Below, one piece after another: positions 1-5,537 of a DNA stretch of 8,401 nt. The stretch spans positions 1-8,401 of the forward strand of contig JAFYUA010000344.1 in assembly GCA_017549745.1 (NCBI GenBank), read 5' to 3'. Each line of letters begins with the position of its first letter. Position 1 is the first letter of the stretch. Both the position numbers and the translations under genes were made by a program. Below the pieces are notes generated by a model that was not told the origin of the DNA, did no database searches, and saw only the letters and a list, made by a program, of their open reading frames with translations. The stretch is from Clostridia bacterium (GTDB taxonomy: Bacteria > Bacillota > Clostridia > UMGS1810).

Positions 1-213
1 AATGATGTTGTCTTCTTTTTTCACCCACACATGAATTTCATATTTGCTTTCAGCCGTAGCTTCTCCAATAGAAACAAGCTTTTTGTGCTTCATTATTGCA
101 TCTTGTGCGTTTGAAACAAGCTCTCTGATGAAAATGTCGCTGTCAGAATAAAGCCATTTTTTGATAATTGGCAATAAATTGTCTGTGTGCACTGAAATTT
201 TACCTTTTGTCAT
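1..213 (-). CDS. htpG: HtpG (HSP90-family chaperone), N-terminal fragment
   Basis: Partial gene: the first 71 codons, running off the left edge. HtpG is a cytosolic ATP-dependent chaperone dimer that remodels client proteins. The visible part is the start of the GHKL ATPase domain. It contains IIKKWLYSDSDIFIREL followed by VSNAQDA, which matches the conserved first helix of HSP90. E31 corresponds to the catalytic glutamate and N35 to the Mg/ATP-binding asparagine. The ATG at 213-211 is preceded by a good Shine-Dalgarno (AAGGAGAT, about 219-227) that overlaps the stop codon of the upstream amidase gene. The 12-bp gap implies co-transcription and probably translational coupling with that gene. 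The N-terminus resembles, from memory, the divergent HtpG type common in gut Firmicutes and Bacteroidetes more than the E. coli type. Family assignment is secure although only the start is seen. Confidence 0.93.
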   Translation of the reverse strand, partial: MTKGKISVHTDNLLPIIKKWLYSDSDIFIRELVSNAQDAIMKHKKLVSIGEATAESKYEIHVWVKKEDNII

Positions 214-225
214 AATATTATCTCC

Positions 226-942
226 TTATTTCATTCTAATTAAATATCGTGAAATACCACCGAAAATTGCATATGCAATTTCAGATTGATATTCTTGTGA
301 CATTAATTTTGCTTCTTCTTCAGGATTTGAAAGAAATCCGCACTCCACCAACACTGATGGTATTTTACTGTCGTTCAATATGAAAATGTCATTTTTGCTG
401 TCTTTGGCTTCGCGGTAATTTGTGTTGTCGGCAAATTCGGTTATGCTTTGCTGTATAGTTTCTGCAAGCTTTTTGCTTTCGGATGAGTTACCCGGATAAA
501 AAACCTGAGCTCCTTTATACTTTGATTGCTCAAATTTATTCATATGAATGCTGATAAACAAATCTGCTCCGCTATTGTTTTTGAGGTTTTTTCTGTTGGA
601 AAGGTCAGCTCTTTTTATTTCTTTGATTTTGACATTCAGATTATCTGTGACGGCATTGTCATCTTCGCGCGTATATATAACATGTGCTCCGCCCTGCTGA
701 AGATAAGAGCCAAGCTTCTTTGCAATGGCCAGATTTATATCTTTTTCTAAAGTTCCGCTATGTCCAGTTGCGCCACCATCGGGTGAACCATGACCGGGGT
801 CGATGACAACCACCTTTCCAAAAGTTAATGGTGCTGCGGTTTCATTAGTCATTAGCAGTGGATTGAAATTTAACCCAAAAGAAAAAATCAACGCAATGGC
901 AAAAATCAAATTGTATAAAGTCTGTTTTCTTATCACTATCAT
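226..942 (-). CDS. cwlD: N-acetylmuramoyl-L-alanine amidase, CwlD-like (Amidase_3)
   Basis: A 238-aa zinc amidase that cleaves the bond between N-acetylmuramic acid and L-alanine in peptidoglycan. One hydrophobic segment near residues 10-30 looks like a signal anchor or signal peptide, placing the enzyme outside the membrane. The catalytic domain starts near residue 43 with VVVIDPGHGSPDGGA. Probable zinc ligands are H51, E66 (in EKDINLA) and H133 (in FISIHMN), and the probable catalytic glutamate is E200 (in VLVECGFLSN). All key residues are present. Length and single-domain layout match Bacillus CwlD, which helps make muramic-delta-lactam in the spore cortex, so a sporulation role is likely; a general autolysin cannot be excluded. 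The ATG at 942-940 is preceded by GAGAGGTG (949-956). That site lies inside a long inverted repeat. htpG follows 12 bp downstream. Amidase family is certain; the CwlD orthology is an inference. Confidence 0.85.
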   Translation of the reverse strand: MIVIRKQTLYNLIFAIALIFSFGLNFNPLLMTNETAAPLTFGKVVVIDPGHGSPDGGATGHSGTLEKDINLAIAKKLGSYLQQGGAHVIYTREDDNAVTDNLNVKIKEIKRADLSNRKNLKNNSGADLFISIHMNKFEQSKYKGAQVFYPGNSSESKKLAETIQQSITEFADNTNYREAKDSKNDIFILNDSKIPSVLVECGFLSNPEEEAKLMSQEYQSEIAYAIFGGISRYLIRMK

Positions 943-949
943 TTATAAC

Positions 950-999
950 ACCTCTCGTTTTGCATATCATATTAATGTTTATGATAAAACGAAAGAGGT
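950..999 (-). promoter_or_regulatory. Long imperfect hairpin covering the amidase ribosome binding site
   Basis: Three paired blocks are visible: ACCTCT (950-955) with AGAGGT (994-999), CGTTTT (956-961) with AAAACG (986-991), and ATCAT (966-970) with ATGAT (981-985). There is a 2-nt bulge at 992-993, an unpaired GCAT at 962-965 and a 10-nt AT-rich loop. That gives 17 paired positions. In the minus-strand mRNA the 3' arm contains the Shine-Dalgarno GAGAGGTG of the amidase, so a transcript reading through from upstream would have this site paired. No U-run follows either arm, so it is not an ordinary terminator. It could instead be a DNA operator. The repeat is seen directly; its function is inferred. 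Confidence 0.6.
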
Positions 1000-1004
1000 A
1001 ATGC
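976..1004 (-). promoter_or_regulatory. Possible sporulation-type (sigma-E-like) promoter of the amidase
   Basis: Read on the minus strand, GCATTAC (1004-998) and CATAAACA (983-976) are separated by 14 bp. This loosely resembles the sigma-E pattern (an ATATT-type -35 and a CATACA-type -10). By eye about 10 of 15 consensus positions fit, which is weak. The expected start near 969-970 would fall at the base of the loop, so such a transcript would lack the 5' arm of the hairpin at 950-999. B. subtilis cwlD is known to be expressed during sporulation, which motivates the guess. No good sigma-A alternative is visible in this gap. Confidence 0.25.
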
Positions 1005-1009
1005 AGATT

Positions 1010-1561
1010 TTAATCTTGTTTATTCCCGGGTTTTGATTTATATAGTATTTTGGGGAAAACAATTTCTGTGATGCTGAAATTATACGAGCCTGAAATATAT
1101 GCAGTCACACATGGAATATACATGGCTAAACACACCAATAATCTTGATGAAACATATACATTATCAAGTGTGTCATTAACCAAAGGAAGGAATCCGGAAA
1201 ATGAAAAATGAAGAAAGGATTCCACAAAAACCAAAATATCATTATTGGTAATATAGGTTAACAATAATATTGTTATGTTTATCACAAAGAATGGCAATGC
1301 AATCAATGCACCTTTATATCTTTTTTGTCTGATTATGCTTACGCCATCGTCTAAATGCCTGTTTGCAATTGCAATCTGCTTTCTCTCTTTGTTGCCCAAT
1401 TGCCAAAATGTAGAATGCAGTGTCCACAAAAACAACCAGGCAGAAAAAAAGCTAAAAAGCATGGGTGGAATTACGCTTATGTAAAAGACCATAGATAACA
1501 ATGCAAAGAAAATTTGCAAGCCTATACATTCAAAAGGAACAAGCAAATATTTTTTGTTCAT
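1010..1561 (-). CDS. Hypothetical multi-spanning membrane protein
   Basis: I do not recognise this 183-aa protein. It has four or five hydrophobic stretches, roughly residues 12-31, 33-50, 84-104, 108-128 and 139-158. A polar, basic segment around residues 55-83 (including NKERKQIAIANRHLDDG) probably forms a cytoplasmic loop, and the C-terminal tail is charged. The N-terminal half has some resemblance to YesL-like or DUF624-like small membrane proteins (two early membrane helices, then a charged loop), but I cannot support a family call. The ATG at 1561-1559 has a Shine-Dalgarno GGAGATG (1567-1573) and a strong sigma-A promoter upstream. The stop lies 67 bp before the CwlD-like amidase on the same strand with no terminator between, so read-through into amidase and htpG is possible. 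That it is a real gene is likely; its function is unknown. Confidence 0.75.
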   Translation of the reverse strand: MNKKYLLVPFECIGLQIFFALLSMVFYISVIPPMLFSFFSAWLFLWTLHSTFWQLGNKERKQIAIANRHLDDGVSIIRQKRYKGALIALPFFVINITILLLTYITNNDILVFVESFLHFSFSGFLPLVNDTLDNVYVSSRLLVCLAMYIPCVTAYISGSYNFSITEIVFPKILYKSKPGNKQD

Positions 1562-1723
1562 AAACTCATCTCCGCTTAAATCAAATTACATACTATTATA
1601 TAAAAAACAACAAAAAAAATCAAGTGGATGCATAAAAAAACAAACATGATGGTGTTATATTTTCCGTTTAAGTGATAATAATAACAAAAAGAAAAATCAA
1701 ATTTATCCAATATGGAGGTCATT
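1562..1723. other. Divergent intergenic region between the membrane-protein gene and mglB
   Basis: This 162-bp AT-rich spacer holds the leftward promoter at 1595-1623. For the rightward mgl operon I see only a weak candidate: GATAAT (1674-1679) with no good -35 at the expected distance (GGTGTT at 1651-1656). That would fit activator-dependent or catabolite-controlled expression, but I find no convincing catabolite-response element or GalR-type palindrome. A short inverted pair (AACA at 1643-1646 with TGTT at 1653-1656) is too small to call an operator. Confidence 0.4.
1595..1623 (-). promoter_or_regulatory. Sigma-A promoter of the membrane-protein gene
   Basis: On the minus strand TTGATT (1623-1618) and TATAAT (1600-1595) are separated by exactly 17 bp, with an A/T-tract spacer. 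The expected start is near 1588, giving a leader of about 27 nt to the ATG at 1561. The -10 is perfect and the -35 matches four of six positions. Confidence 0.75.
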
Positions 1724-2797
1724 ATGAGAAAATCTTTAATATTAATCATGACAACTTTGCTTATTATAACATTGTGTGCTTGCTCCGGCTCAAACAATTC
1801 AGGGGCGTCAGATGCTCATGTGTTTTACTACACCTATAGCGACACATATATCTCGAGCGTGCGTTCTGCACTGAACAAGGCATATCAAAATGAAAATATA
1901 GGCTATCATGATTATGACAGCAACGGCAATCAGACTACTCAGACAGAGCAGGTGCAAACTGCTATAACCAAAGGGGCTAAGGCACTTGTGGTTAATATAG
2001 TAAACACTGGTTCTGATGATGCAGCAAATGGCATTATTTCACAAGCCAAAAACGCTGGGTTGCCCGTCATTTTCTTCAACCGTGAAGTTTCAGATGCTGC
2101 AGTCAACAGCTATGACAAATGTGTGTTCATTGGCACAGATGCGCAGGAATCCGGCCACATGCAGGGCGAAATGATTGGAGAGTATGTGGTGGAAAATTTT
2201 GATACCGTCGATATCAACGGTGATGGAAAAATATCTTATATTCTGTTTAAAGGAGAAGAAGGTAACAACGAGGCCATATATCGCACACAGTATGCAGTCG
2301 AAGATGCCAACAAGGTGCTCTCTGCTGCCGGCAAAAGTGAACTTGTGTTTTATGATGCAACCAATCCCAATAAATATCTGGTGGACAAAAACGGTCAGTG
2401 GTCTGCTGCTGCTGCCAACGAATACATGACTACTGCACTGACTTCATACAATGAAGCAAACAACAATATGATCGAATTGGTAATATGTAATAATGACGGA
2501 ATGGCAGAAGGTGCAATCACTGCCCTGAATGCTGCCGGATACAACACAGGCAGTGACAAAAAAATTCCGGTGTTTGGTGTTGATGCTACAGATGCGGCAA
2601 AAGAGCTTATCAAAAACAATAAAATGACAGGTACTATAAAACAAGATGCAGAGGGAATGGGCAGAGCTATTGCTCTGATCACAAAAAATGCCATAAACGG
2701 AAGTGACCTTTTGGCCAACACTGGTGATTTTCATATTGATGAAAATGTTGCCAAGGTTCGTATCCCCTATTCAAAATATATGGGCGAAGAAAAATAA
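1724..2797 (+). CDS. mglB: Galactose/glucose-type ABC transporter substrate-binding lipoprotein MglB
   Basis: A 357-aa periplasmic-binding-protein family member that captures sugar outside the cell and hands it to MglAC. A lipoprotein signal peptide ends in the lipobox L17-C18-A19-C20, so Cys20 should be lipidated. Resemblance to E. coli MglB runs along the whole length: VIFFNREVSDAAVNSYDK, a calcium-binding EF-hand-like loop DINGDGKIS (163-171), LFKGEEG, VICNNDGMAEGA and VFGVDATDAA. From remembered E. coli numbering, contacts D14, N91, R158, W183, N211 and D236 appear kept and F16 appears as Tyr. H152, D154 and N256 appear as Asn, Glu and Gln, so galactose or glucose is likely but not certain. 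The ATG at 1724 was chosen because GGAGG (1714-1718) sits 5 nt upstream; an in-frame ATG at 1712 overlaps that site. mglA follows after 30 bp. Confidence 0.9.
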   Translation: MRKSLILIMTTLLIITLCACSGSNNSGASDAHVFYYTYSDTYISSVRSALNKAYQNENIGYHDYDSNGNQTTQTEQVQTAITKGAKALVVNIVNTGSDDAANGIISQAKNAGLPVIFFNREVSDAAVNSYDKCVFIGTDAQESGHMQGEMIGEYVVENFDTVDINGDGKISYILFKGEEGNNEAIYRTQYAVEDANKVLSAAGKSELVFYDATNPNKYLVDKNGQWSAAAANEYMTTALTSYNEANNNMIELVICNNDGMAEGAITALNAAGYNTGSDKKIPVFGVDATDAAKELIKNNKMTGTIKQDAEGMGRAIALITKNAINGSDLLANTGDFHIDENVAKVRIPYSKYMGEEK

Positions 2798-2827
2798 TTT
2801 TGACAAGCATCAATCGGAGGTCTACAA

Positions 2828-4324
2828 GTGGATAATATTTTGCTTGAAATGAAAAATATAACAAAAGAATTCCCCGGTGTAAAAGCTCTGGATAATGTAA
2901 GCCTGAAAATTCACCGAGGCAGTGTTCATGCCTTAATGGGCGAAAACGGTGCCGGAAAATCCACCCTGATGAAATGCTTGTTTGGCATATATTCCAAAGA
3001 TAGTGGGCAGATACTTCTTGATGGAAAAGAAGTAAACTTCAAAAATTCAAAAGAAGCTCTTGAAAACGGCGTAGCTATGGTTCATCAGGAACTAAATCAG
3101 GCACTGAAAAGAAATGTAATGGACAACATATGGTTAGGGAGATACCCTACTCATCTGGGGTTTGTAACTGATGAACAAAAAATGTATAAAGATACGCTTG
3201 AAATTTTTGAATCATTAAATATCAATGTAGACCCCCGGATTGTTATGAGCAAGCTTCCAGTATCGCAAAGACAAATGGTCGAAATCGCCAAGGCAGTTTC
3301 CTACGACTCAAAAATAATTGTTTTCGACGAGCCGACATCTTCATTGACAGAGCAAGAGGTTGAACATCTGTTTGCAATAATCAATAAATTGCGCGAAAAG
3401 GGCTGTGGAATAATTTATATCTCACACAAGATGGAGGAAATCCTCAAAATTTCTGATTATGTCACAGTTATGCGAGACGGCACCTGGATAGCTACCGAAA
3501 AAGCAGATGATCTTGATATGGACAAAATCATTAAGTTGATGGTTGGCCGAGAACTTACAACCCGTTTTCCGCCAAAAAACAATAACATTGGAGAAGTCAT
3601 ATTGGAAGTCAAAGACTTGTCATCAACCTATTCCAATCTAAATAATGTGTCTTTCAATCTGCACAAAGGCGAAATATTGGGTGTTGCCGGTCTGGCGGGC
3701 GCAGGCAGAACTGAACTTTTAGAAAACATCTTTGGTATTTCCGAAAGAAAAAGCGGAAGCATAAAGCTCCACGGCAAAGAAATCAATCCTAAAAGTGCCC
3801 GACAGGCAATCAGGTCAGGGTTGGCACTGGTTACCGAAGAAAGACGCGCAAACGGCATTTTTGGAATTTTGGACATACTGAACAATACCACCATTTCCAA
3901 TCTCGAAGATTACAAGGTCAGAAAATTATTTTTGAGCAAAAGAAAGATGAGAAAAGATACTGAATGGTCAATAAAAGCCATGCATATCAAAACCCCTTCC
4001 CATGAAACACAAATTCGCACTCTCTCCGGCGGTAATCAGCAAAAAGTAATTTTTGGCAGATGGCTGCTCACTAAGCCGGAAATTCTGATGCTTGACGAGC
4101 CCACACGCGGAATTGATGTGGGAGCAAAATACGAAATTTACCAGCTCATTGTACAGCTTGCAAGCAATGGCAAAGGCATAATAATGGTGTCATCAGAAAT
4201 GCCCGAATTGCTTGGTGTGTGTGACAGGATAATTGTTATGTCAGGCGGTCAGATTGCGGGAGAAGTCAAGGCATCTGATACTACGCAGGAAGAAATCATG
4301 ACATTAGCAGCAAAATATGTGTAA
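2828..4324 (+). CDS. mglA: Sugar ABC transporter ATPase MglA (two nucleotide-binding domains)
   Basis: A 498-aa cytoplasmic ATPase that powers MglC-mediated sugar import; E. coli MglA is of similar size. Domain 1 has Walker A GENGAGKST (38-46), a signature region LPVSQRQ (143-149), Walker B IIVFDEPTSSL (163-173) and the switch histidine H200. Domain 2 has a Walker A in which Lys is replaced by Arg (GLAGAGRT, 288-295), a canonical LSGGNQQ (399-405), Walker B ILMLDEPT (419-426), and a switch region reading VSSEMPE instead of the usual histidine. This asymmetry, with one canonical and one degenerate ATP site, is normal in the MglA/RbsA/XylG family and is not damage. Start is GTG at 2828 with GGAGG (2816-2820) 7 nt upstream. 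The gene sits 30 bp after mglB and 13 bp before mglC. Confidence 0.95.
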   Translation: MDNILLEMKNITKEFPGVKALDNVSLKIHRGSVHALMGENGAGKSTLMKCLFGIYSKDSGQILLDGKEVNFKNSKEALENGVAMVHQELNQALKRNVMDNIWLGRYPTHLGFVTDEQKMYKDTLEIFESLNINVDPRIVMSKLPVSQRQMVEIAKAVSYDSKIIVFDEPTSSLTEQEVEHLFAIINKLREKGCGIIYISHKMEEILKISDYVTVMRDGTWIATEKADDLDMDKIIKLMVGRELTTRFPPKNNNIGEVILEVKDLSSTYSNLNNVSFNLHKGEILGVAGLAGAGRTELLENIFGISERKSGSIKLHGKEINPKSARQAIRSGLALVTEERRANGIFGILDILNNTTISNLEDYKVRKLFLSKRKMRKDTEWSIKAMHIKTPSHETQIRTLSGGNQQKVIFGRWLLTKPEILMLDEPTRGIDVGAKYEIYQLIVQLASNGKGIIMVSSEMPELLGVCDRIIVMSGGQIAGEVKASDTTQEEIMTLAAKYV

Positions 4325-4337
4325 AGGAGGGAGCTAA

Positions 4338-5408
4338 ATGAACGAAAGGTTTAATATCAAAGCTCCATTTGCAAAGTATGCAGGATTAAGTGGTGCGGAC
4401 AGAAAGAAAGCAATAACCGAGTTTTTTATTAATAATTCATTGTACATTTTCATGATTCTGGCAATAATTATTATTCAGATTATAAGCCCGCGCTTTCTGT
4501 CAGTTCCGTCTATTGTTAATATAATTTCATTGTCTGCCGCGAATTTGCCCATAGCTCTTGGTATAGCCGGATGCATTATCCTCACAGGCACCGACCTGTC
4601 AGCAGGACGAATTGTAGGATTGGTGGCTTGTGTATCTGCATCTCTTCTTCAGGAAAGCGGATATGCAAACAAAATGTTTCCTGGTTTAGACACTATGCCG
4701 GTATATCTTGTTTTACTTATAGCGTTAGCTATAGGTGGTATAGTGGGTCTTATAAATGGATTTTGCACTGCAAAATTTCACCTCCACCCTTTCATCGTCA
4801 CCCTTTCAACTCAGCTTGTGGTTTACGGAATACTTCTAATGTATCTTATGAACGGCAACAACAACGGACAATCTATTTCAGGATTGGATATTTCATATAG
4901 TTCACTCATAACCGGCAGTATATTGTCAATTGGAACTACTGCAATTCCAAACTTTGTGTGGTATTCTATTGCAATTACGGCAATAATGTGGTTTATATGG
5001 AACAAAACCAAATTCGGCAAAAACATGTTCGCTGTAGGTTCTAATCCTGAAGCAGCTAATGTGTCAGGCGTAAATGTTACAGGCACAATAATTGCCGTTT
5101 TCACCCTGGCCGGCATAATGTATGGAGTCACAGGCTTTATAGAAGCAGCAAGAATAGGCTCCAACAGTGCCGCAACCGGCCTCAACTATGAGCTCGACGC
5201 TATTGCAGCATGCGTTATCGGTGGGGTTTCATTTGTAGGCGGTATAGGCAAAATCAGAGGCGTCATTATTGGTGTTGTACTTCTCAGAATCATATTTGTT
5301 GGTCTGACATTTTTGGGAATTGATGCAAATATGCAATATGTCATCAAGGGTCTTATAATATTGATTGCATGCGCTATTGATATGAGAAAATACCTTGTCA
5401 GAAAATAA
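4338..5408 (+). CDS. mglC: Galactose/methyl-galactoside ABC transporter permease MglC
   Basis: A 356-aa BPD_transp_2 family integral membrane permease forming the channel for the MglB-delivered sugar. A cytoplasmic N-terminus of about 33 residues precedes many hydrophobic helices (first at 35-50). GTDLSAGR (84-91) and EAARIG (269-274) followed by YELDAIAACVIGG (284-296) are hallmark MglC sequences, and they argue for MglC over RbsC or XylH. The start ATG at 4338 has a strong AAAGGAGGG (4323-4331) that overlaps the mglA stop, so expression is tightly coupled to mglA. The protein is about 20 residues longer than E. coli MglC, mainly at the N-terminus. The operon ends just downstream at an intrinsic terminator. 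No sugar kinase, mutarotase or regulator gene is present next to this transporter within the window. Confidence 0.94.
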   Translation: MNERFNIKAPFAKYAGLSGADRKKAITEFFINNSLYIFMILAIIIIQIISPRFLSVPSIVNIISLSAANLPIALGIAGCIILTGTDLSAGRIVGLVACVSASLLQESGYANKMFPGLDTMPVYLVLLIALAIGGIVGLINGFCTAKFHLHPFIVTLSTQLVVYGILLMYLMNGNNNGQSISGLDISYSSLITGSILSIGTTAIPNFVWYSIAITAIMWFIWNKTKFGKNMFAVGSNPEAANVSGVNVTGTIIAVFTLAGIMYGVTGFIEAARIGSNSAATGLNYELDAIAACVIGGVSFVGGIGKIRGVIIGVVLLRIIFVGLTFLGIDANMQYVIKGLIILIACAIDMRKYLVRK

Positions 5409-5423
5409 GATGTTCATTAAATG

Positions 5424-5462
5424 ATAAATAAGTCGGATTTTGACTCCGGCTTATTTATTTTT
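5424..5462 (+). terminator. Intrinsic terminator of the mglBAC operon
   Basis: A 14-bp stem is formed by 5424-5437 and 5445-5458 with one G-U pair (AAATAAGTCGGA against TCCGGCTTATTT at its core) and a 7-nt loop. A T-run follows to 5462. It begins 16 bp after the mglC stop and lies upstream of the thrS promoter, so it belongs to mgl and not to a thrS leader. Confidence 0.88.
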
Positions 5463-5474
5463 GCCCTCAAACTA

Positions 5475-5503
5475 TTGACTTTTCTTTGTTTTAGGAATAT
5501 AAT
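5475..5503 (+). promoter_or_regulatory. Sigma-A promoter of thrS
   Basis: TTGACT (5475-5480) and TATAAT (5498-5503) are separated by exactly 17 bp, eleven of twelve consensus positions. The start should be near 5510, giving a leader of only about 28 nt before the ATG at 5538. That leader holds the Shine-Dalgarno AGGAGG (5525-5530) and little else. Confidence 0.88.
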
Positions 5504-5537
5504 GTAAGTTAATATTATTTACACAGGAGGTAACGAA

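Noticed and set aside
1640..1685. Catabolite-response element or GalR-like operator in front of mglB.
   Set aside because: The best stretch (TGATAATAATAACA at 1673-1686) lacks the central CG and other fixed positions of a cre site; no palindrome longer than 4 bp per arm was found.
1712..1723. Upstream in-frame ATG for mglB (would add four residues).
   Set aside because: It overlaps the GGAGG that serves the ATG at 1724, has no Shine-Dalgarno of its own and would place an acidic residue ahead of the lipoprotein signal peptide.
2395..2734. Long open frames on the strand opposite mglB, and similar ones opposite mglA, mglC and thrS.
   Set aside because: They lie wholly within well-supported genes, have no plausible ribosome binding context or recognisable domains, and are explained by the composition of the coding strand.
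3707..3715. Loss of the Walker A lysine in the second MglA ATPase domain.
   Set aside because: Arg at this place is usual in the MglA/RbsA/XylG family, so it is not a mutation or pseudogene sign.
5424..5462. Possible T-box terminator/antiterminator for thrS.
   Set aside because: No T-box consensus is visible nearby and the thrS promoter lies downstream of the hairpin, so it is the mgl terminator.
5504..5522. AT-rich imperfect palindrome (GTAA...TTAC) at the thrS start region.
   Set aside because: Only four outer positions per side and a few inner ones match; this is expected by chance in AT-rich leader DNA.
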